Assembly (NCBI GenBank): GCA_963580285.1
Contig: OY757011.1
Location: forward strand, 197,859,644 to 197,923,643
From: Lucinisca nassula
Lineage: Eukaryota > Mollusca > Bivalvia > Lucinida > Lucinidae
DNA: 64,000 nt
Reading direction: 5' to 3'
Below, piece by piece: positions 32,049 through 40,950 of this stretch. Made by a program: the position numbers and the translations under genes. Positions within the stretch are counted from its first letter, which is position 1. Each line of letters opens with the position of its first letter. The notes under the pieces were generated by a model, which saw only the letters and a list, made by a program, of their open reading frames with translations, did not search any database and had not been told where the DNA came from.

Positions 32049-35000
32049 ATGAGTTCTGTAGAGAGACTAATACAATTGCATAGTGAAGGAAGAATTAGTG
32101 ATGAGGCTTTAGACAAGGGTCTTAAATCCTTAGATATTGAGAAACAGAAGAGTGATGCACTACAACAAACTTCTACATTGGAAAATCTGCGTAAAAGACG
32201 TAGAGATAAAAAGATAAGAAAACGACAGCAACAAAATGCTGTTAAAACAAGTGAAAAAATTAATGATGAAGATACTAAAGAGAAAAATGTTCTGAAACTG
32301 GTTGATAAACCATTATGCAATTACTTCAAAGCGTATGAAATAGATGCTCATAAATATAAAGACCCAAATATTTTGTTTAATGATAAAAAATCTGTCATTA
32401 TAGATAAAATTAATGAAAACATTAAAGAATACAATGGTATTAAATTTTCAATTGGGTTATCTATAAAGTTTTTTAAAGATGAACTTAATGGTGAAAGAAA
32501 AGAAGTTACCGGTGCATCACACGGAGAACAATGTGCAGTTCTTGATGGAAATAATTTAGATGAAAACTATAACAAACAAACAACTTATATACAAACATGG
32601 ATTGAAAAATTCACAAATACCGCAACGGGTTTAGAAATTGACCATTGTATCAAACTTTATCTTAATATAGCAAAATATGAACCACTCAAAGGTTCTTCGT
32701 ATATTTCTCTTCCAAGTGCAATAGCAAATAAAAAAGCAATAATTAATTTATCAAATGATGATGATAGATGTTTAGAATGGCATATACTTGCTTCTAAATA
32801 CCCAAACAAAAACAATCCAAGTAAGTTATCAAGTTATCGTAAATATTTAGACACATTAAATATGGAAGGAATAGACTTTCCCACACCAATCTCACAAATA
32901 CCAAAAGTTGAGAAACAAAACAATATAGCAATCAATGTTTATGGATACACATTAACAAAAAAGACAGAGAAACTTACTATATTTCCATATCATATTTCAA
33001 ATCAACCAAATGAAAAAGAACGAATTAATCTGCTTTTGATAACTGAAGATGTTGAAGAGGAAATTGATGATAGTGAAGAAGAAATGATAGATGAAGATTA
33101 TAATCCTGATGACTATCCTCCTGATGAGTCAAAAACAAAATATCACTACTGTTTTATTAAAAACCTTAATAGATTACTTTACAATCAGAACAATAAACAC
33201 AAACATAAAACACATTTCTGTGATAGATGTCTTTATGGTTTTACAAGAGAAGACCTACTAATCAAACATAAAGAAGACTGTGAAGGCATAAATAAATCTC
33301 CAATGCGAATAGAAATGCCATCAAAAGGTCTTATCAAGTTTAAAAACCATCAAAATCAAATGCCCGTTCCATATGTTATCTATGCTGACTTTGAAGCACA
33401 AATCAAACCCAAATCACAACAAAAAGGAGATAAATCAGAAATAACAAGCGAACACGAAGCGTGTGGATTTGGATATCAAGTTGTTAGATATGATGGTAAA
33501 GCAGACAAACCAGTAATATACAGAGGTGAAGATGTTGCAGAGGTTTTTCTAAATCATTTAAAATGTGAAGTGAATAACATCAACAACATCTTTAGACATC
33601 CTAAACCATTAATAATGCCAACAGAACAGAACATACAAGATTATGAAAATGCTTCCCATTGTTGGATATGTGAAAAAGAAATTAATAATGAAAAGAATCC
33701 AAAAGTAAAAGACCACTGTCATTTCACAGGAGAATATAGAGGACCAGCACACAAATCCTGTAATCTCAAACTTGCAATCAAACCAAATAAAACCAAAATT
33801 CCAGTTATCTTCCACAACTTAAAAGGTTATGATAGCCATCTAATAATGCAGAAAATACACAAAGCAAGTGGAAACATTACTTGTATTGCAAATAATTCAG
33901 AGAAATTCATCTCATTCAGTATTGGACAACTGAAATTCTTAGACAGTTTTCAATTTATGGCTTCCTCTCTTGAAAAGTTGGTAGATGGAGCAATTGGTGT
34001 AAAGACAGAATGTGAAAAATGTAAAGGTACAGAAGAAATAAACATCAATGAAAATTGGTTATTAACAGCGAAATGTAAAAAATGTCACAATACAAGATAT
34101 AAAAAACTCAACAAATCAGACTTACCATTAACTGTAAAAACATACAACTAACTCACATCTTCTTGCTCGTAAAGGTATCTATCCATATGAATACATTGAT
34201 AGTTTTGATAGATTTGATGAAACACAACTACCACCCATAGACAAATTCTACAGCAGTCTTACAGATGAAAGTATCAAACAAAAAGACTATGAACACGCTC
34301 AAAAAGTATGGAAACAATTTAACTGTAAAACACTTGGTGATTATCATGATTTATATCTCAAAACAGATGTTCTCTTACTTGCAGATGTTTTTCAAAAGTT
34401 TAGAGAAACCTGTATGAATAACTATAAACTTGACCCTCTACATTACTACACTGCACCTGGTCTATCTTGGGATGCTCTTCTAAAATACACAGAAATAGAA
34501 TTACAACTTCTATCAGATTTGGATATGCATCTTTTCATTGAAAAAGGAATGAGAGGTGGAATAAGTATGGTTTCTAAAAGACACGCAAAAGCTAACAATA
34601 AATATGTAGCAGATTATAATCCAAATGAAGAAGACAATTACATAATGTATTTAGATGAAAATAATTTATATGGTCATTCAATGAGCCAACCACTTCCATT
34701 TGGTGGTTTCAAATGGATAACTAATAAAGATTTAATAGATGGAAAACTTCCAAAATTACAAAAAGGTAGAGGAAGAATATATGAAGTAGATTTAGAATAC
34801 CCCAAACATTTACATAAACTACATAATGACTATCCACTTGCACCTGAAAAATTAGCAATTAAAAAAGAATGGTTATCCGACTATCAAAATGAACTAATTG
34901 AAAATAGTATGTTAAAAACAGAAAAACTTGTCCCCAATCTAATGGATAAGAAGAAATATGTAGTACATTACAAAAACTTAAGACTATACAAACAACTTGG

Positions 35001-35901
35001 TATGAAAATAACAAAAATACACAGAATATTAGAATTTGATGAGAAACCTTGGATGGAACCTTACATACGTCTGAATACAGAATTACGTAAAAAAGCAAAG
35101 ACTACATTTGAAAAAGATTTCTTTAAACTTATGAACAACTCAGTATTTGGCAAAACAATGGAAAACATACGTAAAAGAGTTGATATTAAATTAGTCAAAA
35201 CAGATGGCAGTGAAAATGAAAAAATCCGCAAGATAATAGCCAAACCAAACTTCAATCGTAGAATAAAGTTCTCTAATGAGTTATCTGCCATTCAAGTGAA
35301 TAAAACAAGATTAACTCTCAATTATGTTGGCTTCTGTGTTTTAGATTTATCAAAACATCTTATGTATGATTGGTATTATAATACATTGAAAAAGAAGTAT
35401 GGTAATAACTGCACCTTGTTATACACCGACACAGACAGTTTATTAGTAGATATCAAAACCAATGATGCTTACAAAGATATGTCTGAAATGAAAGATGAAT
35501 ACGATTTCTCTGATTATCCAAAAGAACATCCACTATACGATGAAACAAACAAGAAGGTCATAGGTAAGATGAAGGATGAATGTGCTGGTGTTCCAATATC
35601 AGAATATATTGGTCTTCGTCCTAAACTATATTCAGTATTAAGAGCAGATGAACAAGTCATCAAAAAAGCGAAAGGAACAAAAAAATATGTAATCAAAAAA
35701 CAAATCAATTTTGAAAACTACAGAGATGCATTATTCAACAAAAAGAAATACACACACTCAATGAACATGCTACGCTCAATGCATCACAACATATATGGAT
35801 TAAAAGTAAATAAGACTTCACTTTCTCCTTTAGACACAAAAAGATACATAACTGACGATGGCATTACGACATACGCGTATGGGTATCAGCCGGAACAATA
35901 A
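32049..35901 (+). pseudogene. polB: Protein-primed family B DNA polymerase (pPolB), split by one frameshift
   Basis: Copies the element, using a protein primer in this family. Part one runs 32049-34151: a basic N-terminal region, a C2H2-like finger (FCDRCLYGF, about residue 390), Exo I (YADFE, D447), an HNH/endonuclease VII-like insert (CWIC, then DHCHFTGEYRG, about 537-575), Exo II (FHNLKGYDSHL, about 588) and a C-x2-C zinc-ribbon pair (about 655-680). The frame closes at TAA 34149. The +1 frame then continues from about 34138 to 35901 with KGIYPYEYID, motif A (DENNLYG), motif B (NSVFGKT) and motif C (YTDTDS, 35422-35439). All catalytic residues are present, so one indel separates two healthy halves. 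The ATG at 32049, after an A-run, is preferred to one at 31893 that overlaps the upstream gene. It may be a real mutation or a sequencing error. Confidence 0.9.
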
Positions 35902-36763
35902 GTAATTCCTCTTTGACAAACCCTCTCTTAGGTGCAGGAGATTTCAAATAATAAACTCTTATTCCCTGCGTTATAATATGATAGTCAATCTTATGAATAT
36001 CAACAGACCATACTGGGTCAGTAGCCCTTCTCTTTCCACCACCTTCTAATTCTCCAGGTTGATACAAATATCTAACATTTACATAAGGACAAATTTCAGC
36101 ATCAACTTTTCTTGTTATAATTGGAGGAGGTTTTTTCGTCTCCTTATTTAATGCTTTAATAACATCAGATAATCTCTTAACCCATTCTCTGTTTCTTTTT
36201 TTAGTATCAATCTCTTTAGCATACTGATAACCAAACAATCTTTCTGCTAAGGTTCTATTAAATCTTTCTACTATTCCTTGGTCTCTGTGTATTTCTTTTC
36301 TACCTCTTCTTATTTTGGTATTATGCTTTTCCATCAAAGTTGAAACGGAACTCATAAATTCTCTACCAGGATCAACTTGCAATAGTTTAGGATACTTCAA
36401 ATGTCTTTTATAAATCTTCTCAAAAGCATTTGCAACTTCTTTACTATCTTTCGACGTCAAAGGTTCGGCTTCTTTATATCTTGTTCCAACATCAACCACT
36501 GTCAATGCATACTTGTATGTCTTCCTACCAATAGTATCGTGAGGTAAAAACAACAAATCAGCCTGATGAACTTCATTCTCTGCAGACACATCAAATTTTG
36601 GTCTTATTATTCTCTTAGGTGCAGGTAAATATATTTGCCATACTGCTTGTTTCTTTAAGAACTCTAATGCTTGTTTCTGACTAACCTTTGCTTCTTTTGC
36701 TAACTTACCAACAGCTGAGTGTCCTTTCCAGAAACCTTTTGGACTATAGTATATCTTCTCCAT
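35864..36763 (-). CDS. int: Retroviral-type DDE integrase
   Basis: Inserts the linear element into chromosomes by strand transfer. The 299-residue protein has an N-terminal helical region, a catalytic core with D69 (HQADLLFL), D131 (QVDPGREF) and E166 (DQGIVERFNR), and a C-terminal SH3/chromo-like part with VRYLYQPGELEGG and RRATDPVWSV, a signature of Polinton integrases. The D131 to E166 spacing of 35 fits the D,D-35-E class. The second catalytic block reads DPGREF where DNGSEF-like is commoner, but the acid is retained. Its 3' end overlaps the convergent polymerase gene by 38 nt. A 38-bp gap separates it from the divergent gene at 36802. Confidence 0.9.
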   Translation of the reverse strand: MEKIYYSPKGFWKGHSAVGKLAKEAKVSQKQALEFLKKQAVWQIYLPAPKRIIRPKFDVSAENEVHQADLLFLPHDTIGRKTYKYALTVVDVGTRYKEAEPLTSKDSKEVANAFEKIYKRHLKYPKLLQVDPGREFMSSVSTLMEKHNTKIRRGRKEIHRDQGIVERFNRTLAERLFGYQYAKEIDTKKRNREWVKRLSDVIKALNKETKKPPPIITRKVDAEICPYVNVRYLYQPGELEGGGKRRATDPVWSVDIHKIDYHIITQGIRVYYLKSPAPKRGFVKEELLIVPADTHTRMS

Positions 36764-36801
36764 TTATTTATATTTAAGAAAAAATATTTATATATAAAAA
36801 G

Positions 36802-37179
36802 ATGTCAAAGAATGCACAAACGCAAAATATAGCACAATTGCTTGATGATGACTATACACCTACAAAAGAAGAGTTTGAAGAGCTGTTAAAGGAACAAAGT
36901 CAATTTGACACAAAGAAATGGACTGATTTAGAAATCAACAACATTTATACAATCACCGACTACAGAGAAATTAACACAGACAATGGTGTGAGTGTAATTT
37001 TAACTCTCAAAGACAATGGTGAAGTATGGAGTCCTGCACATCTCACAAAGAAGATAGAAGGTAAAGAACCACCATTTTATGTAAGACCACTTGGTTTGAA
37101 ACCATGTAAGAATAATAAAAAAAATAAATATCATGCTTATGATTTAGTTTTTCCAAAGAAAGATTATGTCAAAAAATAA
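36802..37179 (+). CDS. Small Polinton protein, possible OB-fold ssDNA-binding protein
   Basis: A 125-residue protein. An acidic N-terminal third (DDDYTPTKEEFEELLKEQ) precedes a beta-rich part: IYTITDYREINTDNGVSVIL, LKDNGEVWSP and FYVRPLGLKP, then a lysine-rich loop and a final strand. The pattern of a strand, a turn with Asn/Asp-Gly, a long strand and a basic tail resembles OB-fold proteins, and similar short genes occur beside the integrase in other Polintons. Coating single-stranded DNA during protein-primed replication would fit, but this is inference. The start follows TATATATAAAAAG. The gene ends 12 bp before the convergent gene at 37192-37626. Confidence 0.5.
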   Translation: MSKNAQTQNIAQLLDDDYTPTKEEFEELLKEQSQFDTKKWTDLEINNIYTITDYREINTDNGVSVILTLKDNGEVWSPAHLTKKIEGKEPPFYVRPLGLKPCKNNKKNKYHAYDLVFPKKDYVKK

Positions 37180-37191
37180 TTTTTTTTTTAC

Positions 37192-37626
37192 CTACATCAA
37201 CTTCCAAGCAACAAATCCTGTCAATGCCATACCACCAACAACAAATGCAATCTCTCTATTTTTCTGGTCTTCTGATGGAGTGTAAAAATCACTCAATGTA
37301 GGTTTTGGTGGTAATGGTGTGGATAAATTATCTGGCAATTGTTTTCCTGTAATATAATAATATTGTTTCATAGCAGTGTCAGCATCACTGAACTCATCCA
37401 CAGCATGATGTTCCTTCTTCAGTTGCTCATTAATAAAATCCAATCTTTGTGTTCTCTTCTCATTCCATGCAGTTGTTGCTGATTCTAATTGTTCCATCGC
37501 TTTATCATGTCGTTTTCTCTCTTCATCACTATTACTACCCATATGTGAAAATAAATAATTACTACCTGAAAAGGCTAAGGCGTTTGTAATTGCTCCTCCA
37601 ACCATTAATGCTACTGCACTTGCCAT
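37192..37626 (-). CDS. Polinton membrane protein with two hydrophobic ends
   Basis: A 144-residue protein seen in many animal Polintons but without a known function. An N-terminal hydrophobic stretch (AVALMVGGAITNALAF) and a C-terminal one (IAFVVGGMALTGFVAW) flank a charged helical middle (about 33-80, RLDFINEQLKKE). A proline-rich linker (TPLPPKPTLSDFY) follows. Two membrane anchors with a coiled middle suggest a virion or host-membrane protein. It is the last gene of a six-gene run on this strand (40907 down to 37192). The leader has ATTATATAAAA directly before ATG. Confidence 0.6.
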   Translation of the reverse strand: MASAVALMVGGAITNALAFSGSNYLFSHMGSNSDEERKRHDKAMEQLESATTAWNEKRTQRLDFINEQLKKEHHAVDEFSDADTAMKQYYYITGKQLPDNLSTPLPPKPTLSDFYTPSEDQKNREIAFVVGGMALTGFVAWKLM

Positions 37627-37656
37627 TTTTATATAATGAAAAAAAAAATATTAAAA

Positions 37657-37893
37657 TTACTTCATAATATCTGCAGGAATAATACCTTGCTTAACAAGCA
37701 TATCCTTTGTTGCCATTGCAAGTAGTATATCAATTGACAACATACCAATATCTGTCATATTAAAATCTACTTTTGGTGCTGGTCTTTTCAATAGTTTTCT
37801 ACCTAATTCTGAATATCCAACAGTTAATACAGTTTCCACTCCAGCATGATATAACATGTTTGCAATTTGTTTTCCGTCTATTGAGGTTGTCAT
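37657..37893 (-). CDS. Small hydrophobic Polinton protein
   Basis: A 78-residue protein with a moderately hydrophobic C-terminal half (IGMLSIDILLAMATKDML) and a basic patch, GRKLLKRPAPK. No family is recognised. The gene is in line with its neighbours, 30 bp upstream of 37626 and 32 bp from 37926, and starts after an A7 run. A peripheral or single-pass membrane role is possible. Confidence 0.55.
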   Translation of the reverse strand: MTTSIDGKQIANMLYHAGVETVLTVGYSELGRKLLKRPAPKVDFNMTDIGMLSIDILLAMATKDMLVKQGIIPADIMK

Positions 37894-37925
37894 TTTTTTT
37901 AATGAGAATATTATTTTTTTTTAAA

Positions 37926-38276
37926 TTAATTAAATTCAAATGGGTCAATTTCTTTTTGTTGTATAATAGGTGCAGGTTGTTGCATCATAGGTTGTTGTTG
38001 TGGTACAACTTGTTTAGACTTGTACATATACAATCCTATTCCAACAACTCCAACTGTTATGCATAATGGTATATAATTTTTGTATATATTTATATTCTGT
38101 GAATTTGGAGAGCCGACTTCATCATCTTTTGTTATAGATTTTAATTCCATGTTTTCTTTCTTTATAGTTTCAGTCTCCTTTCTTCTTAATTCTGCATTTC
38201 TTTTTCTTGCTTCTGCACCTTTCTTACCAGCAGATACTCGTCTTGGGTCTTTTGTTTTAACTTCAGTATCACTCAT
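37926..38276 (-). CDS. Single-pass membrane protein with basic N-terminus
   Basis: A 116-residue protein. The N-terminal 55 residues are highly charged and helical (DPRRVSAGKKGAEARKRNAE), likely to bind nucleic acid or acidic partners. One transmembrane segment (YIPLCITVGVVGIGLYMY, about 67-84) follows, then a Gln/Pro-rich tail (VVPQQQPMMQQPAPIIQQK). The DPRR-x-AGKKGAEARK motif recurs in Polintons in my memory. A tether between DNA or core and a membrane is a reasonable guess. Its ATG overlaps the end of the preceding gene by 8 nt, so the two are probably on one transcript. Confidence 0.6.
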   Translation of the reverse strand: MSDTEVKTKDPRRVSAGKKGAEARKRNAELRRKETETIKKENMELKSITKDDEVGSPNSQNINIYKNYIPLCITVGVVGIGLYMYKSKQVVPQQQPMMQQPAPIIQQKEIDPFEFN

Positions 38277-38739
38277 TTTTTTCTAAGGGGATATTTTCTT
38301 TTTTATTAAAATCAATATGTCTTGCTGTTGTTAGCATTGCAGTTAATGGAGCAAGATACATTCCATATCTATAATACAATTCACAACACGAACTTGTCAA
38401 AGCGTGATTGATAAAAGGGTCTTCCTCTAAGTCTTGTATCAGTTTAGGTGGATTAACAACATTGAAATACTTTGATACACCCATCACGTATAAGCTAATG
38501 AAAGAATTACCCAATGTCTTAGTCATACTTGCTCCCAATCTTGCTTCATATCTGCAGTAAAGTTTGTTTATTTGTTCTGCTGTCATTGTATCAATGTCTG
38601 ATAGTTGTAAGTCTTTACCAAGATACTGCTTACTACCACCACCAGCAACAATGGCTGATAATCGCTCACGTTTTGTTTCTTGTTCATTATTTTCTGTGCT
38701 TTCACATTCAATGTCTTGTAATAATTCTTCAGCATTCAT
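38269..38739 (-). CDS. Polinton protein of unknown function (156 residues)
   Basis: Starting at the ATG at 38739 (leader AATAAAA) gives 156 residues. After an acidic, Gln-rich start comes the conserved-looking body LSDIDTMTAEQINKLYCRYE and GNSFISLYVMGVSKYFNV. The C-terminal helix region has SSCCELYYRYG and LTAMLTTARHIDF. There are two short hydrophobic stretches. An in-frame ATG at 38868 would add 43 residues with a strong hydrophobic segment, so a membrane-anchored longer form is possible. That extension is built on repeated DNA (see 38740-38992), and I favour the shorter form. No enzymatic motif is seen. Confidence 0.6.
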   Translation of the reverse strand: MNAEELLQDIECESTENNEQETKRERLSAIVAGGGSKQYLGKDLQLSDIDTMTAEQINKLYCRYEARLGASMTKTLGNSFISLYVMGVSKYFNVVNPPKLIQDLEEDPFINHALTSSCCELYYRYGMYLAPLTAMLTTARHIDFNKKENIPLEKNE

Positions 38740-38992
38740 TTTTATTTTATGTAATTTATTTTTTATTTTTAAAAAATAAAACATCGCATATCCGACTATT
38801 GATAAGATTGCAGTGTTTGTTATGATTATTGATAAGATTGCAGTGATTGATAATATTTCTAACAGCATTGTTTTTTAGTATTGCTATTTTACTTAAAACA
38901 TTGCATAAGCATTACTTAAGATTTGCTACAGCATTGTATAAGCATTACTTAATCATTGCACAAACATTACTTAATCATTGCTAAAAAAATAA
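38740..38992. promoter_or_regulatory. Repeat-bearing gap, candidate control or replication region
   Basis: The largest internal gap of the element. It holds two copies of TATTGATAAGATTGCAGTG (about 38797-38850), and three copies of a 20-mer, ATTGCATAAGCATTACTTAA, with small changes at about 38899-38980. Direct repeats of this density are absent from the other intergenic gaps. Confidence 0.45.
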
Positions 38993-39622
38993 TCAATCAA
39001 CCAACCAATAACCAGTAGGCTGGTCAGTCTTCAAAATTAACTTACGATGCTTCTTTTTTTTCAGTTCTTCTTTTATTCTCTGTCGTTCTTCCAAAGTTGG
39101 AATAACATCATTCTCTCTTAAACAATTTTCAAAACTATCTCTATCTTTTGTGTAGAACATGCATAGCCATTTTGTTTGTTCTCTTAAATCTTTTAACACA
39201 GAATTATATCTCTGCGAAATAACCCACACTGATTGTTCTGCATGCCTACCAGAAAATGCTAATTCTGATAACATATCTTTTTTCTTTGTTAGTTCTTTCG
39301 TTGCACTGCAATCATCAATAATGTAGAGAGTAGAATGACCAGCATATTTATTAAAGAACATTCTTAGTAGTTCTTGTAGTTTTTCTTCTCCATTAACAAT
39401 AGGATTAACAATTGTTATATTTTTTGTTTTAGGTTTCCTGACATCACCAATCCACTCACGATTTTTATAAGCCTTGTTCCATTGAATGGTTGGGAAAAGT
39501 ATAACAATATGTTTAAATACTTGACGATATTCCTCTTCCAAAAGGTCAAGGACAAACTCTGTTTTCCCGCATCCAGTTTGACCACATATAATAGCACAAT
39601 GAGGATATTTTGGTAGTTCCAT
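38993..39622 (-). CDS. FtsK/HerA-like (A32-type) DNA packaging ATPase
   Basis: Pumps genome DNA into preformed capsids in related double-jelly-roll viruses. The 209-residue form from the ATG at 39622 begins MELPKYPHCAIICGQTGCGK, with Walker A GQTGCGKT at 14-21. Walker B, LYIIDD, is at 99-104, followed by a charged switch and SGRHAEQSVWVISQRY (124-139), which holds the conserved Gln-Arg of the HerA/A32 group. The C-terminus is lysine-rich. A longer reading from 39727 would overlap the capsid gene by 86 nt and adds low-complexity residues; the AAATAAAA leader at 39622 and the 19-bp gap to the capsid gene favour the short form. All catalytic residues are present. Confidence 0.85.
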   Translation of the reverse strand: MELPKYPHCAIICGQTGCGKTEFVLDLLEEEYRQVFKHIVILFPTIQWNKAYKNREWIGDVRKPKTKNITIVNPIVNGEEKLQELLRMFFNKYAGHSTLYIIDDCSATKELTKKKDMLSELAFSGRHAEQSVWVISQRYNSVLKDLREQTKWLCMFYTKDRDSFENCLRENDVIPTLEERQRIKEELKKKKHRKLILKTDQPTGYWLVD

Positions 39623-39641
39623 TTTTATTTGTAAAAAAATA

Positions 39642-40907
39642 TTAATAACTGACTTCTTTAAATCTACCATCTTCAAAGTTGATTTGTGCATCTTGTATAA
39701 CAAACAAATAAAGATTGATTGGTTCATCTGCTCCTGCTTCTTTCGTTATTTGTATTGTGATACCTTCTGATGCATTTTCAATTCTTCTTCCAGAACCATG
39801 AAGTGTATTATCATCAGTTGAACGTAAATCCAACCATAAAGCATACCTGTTCGTTGGATATTTTTCTATTGTTGTATCAGTAAAATATAAATCTTTAACG
39901 ACCATACTTGTTTCTTTGTTTCTTTTTGAATTCAAAGCAAAGAATTTATTTATTTCGTCCCAGTGTTGGTGGGACTTCATTCCTTGACTATACAATTGAT
40001 TCGGAATCCCTTCTATTGTCATTTCCACTTTTGTAATTTCTGGATTATAATATTCTTCTGTGCTGGCCCTTTCAGGATCTTCGAATATCATAAGAATTCC
40101 TTTCATACTTCTTGCAGGAACATTTAGATTGATATTCCATAGTGTATCAGATTTGTTTTTAGTTATTTTTCTGTGTCTTAGTATTCTGTCATACAAAATA
40201 ACCATTTTACCATCAACTTGCTGTCTTATTTGTCTTGCTAATTCAGTATCAGAAACAATATCAAATTCCAAACAAATATTTTTGATTGTATAAGTTGAAG
40301 TTGCATCGCCTGATTTAATTACTTTATTATAATCATTGAATGTAAGTTCATATTCAAGTCTATCTCCTAATCCAGCTTGATAAAATGGCATATGGGTTTC
40401 CAATAATTCAAAATCAAGTAGGATGCAAAACCTGTTTCCATATGCTTTTGCGATGGCTTGATCTTCTTTATCTGCTGTTGCGTTTCCTGCACCCACTCTA
40501 TGTCTCAACATGTTCTCTTTGCCAACGCCTTGATATACCATATTTACACGTTCTGTAATAGTCTTCCATAAATCAATATAACAATGATAGATGTCACTAT
40601 CGTCAATGGACATAACTTCATTTCCACTTATTCTAATTGTTGTTTTCTTAATTATTGCTCTTCCTATGTTTTGAAATATAGTTGCATTTGCATCTTTAGA
40701 GGTTAGTTCAATTTCAAATGCTAATCTGACTGTTCCGGGAACAATAACATCATTACTACTTAGATTAGGAAATCTCACTAATAATTGTTGATTTTGGTCA
40801 ATAGTTGAAGGGTTATTTGTTATTACTACACTTTGACGGATACCTCTCACACCTCGTGGTTCTCTTAATTTTCTGTAAGGGTTTAGTTTATCTCCGTAAG
40901 CTGACAT
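39642..40907 (-). CDS. Major capsid protein, double jelly-roll
   Basis: A 421-residue protein in the size range of Polinton major capsid proteins. It is dominated by beta-strand patterns in two halves, the first with VRLAFEIELTS and KTTIRISGNEVMSI, the second with INLNVPARSMKGILMIF and KVEMTIEGIPNQLY. It closes with INLYLFVIQDAQINFEDGRF, a C-terminal block I associate with these capsid proteins. There is no signal peptide or membrane segment. It lies directly upstream of the packaging ATPase in the same direction, the usual pairing. The assignment rests on size, strand pattern, neighbour and recalled similarity. A structure prediction would settle it. Confidence 0.75.
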   Translation of the reverse strand: MSAYGDKLNPYRKLREPRGVRGIRQSVVITNNPSTIDQNQQLLVRFPNLSSNDVIVPGTVRLAFEIELTSKDANATIFQNIGRAIIKKTTIRISGNEVMSIDDSDIYHCYIDLWKTITERVNMVYQGVGKENMLRHRVGAGNATADKEDQAIAKAYGNRFCILLDFELLETHMPFYQAGLGDRLEYELTFNDYNKVIKSGDATSTYTIKNICLEFDIVSDTELARQIRQQVDGKMVILYDRILRHRKITKNKSDTLWNINLNVPARSMKGILMIFEDPERASTEEYYNPEITKVEMTIEGIPNQLYSQGMKSHQHWDEINKFFALNSKRNKETSMVVKDLYFTDTTIEKYPTNRYALWLDLRSTDDNTLHGSGRRIENASEGITIQITKEAGADEPINLYLFVIQDAQINFEDGRFKEVSY

Positions 40908-40950
40908 TTTTTTAAAAGATAAAAAAATATTTTTAAATAATAAATAAATA

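Noticed and set aside
34134..34151. Programmed -1 frameshift at the AAAAAC run in the polymerase
   Set aside because: The downstream polymerase motifs are in the +1 frame relative to the upstream half. A -1 slip at this run would enter the third frame.
38740..38868. 43-residue membrane extension of the gene at 38269-38739
   Set aside because: The sequence is built on a DNA direct repeat and the downstream ATG has the standard leader. Not excluded, but not preferred.
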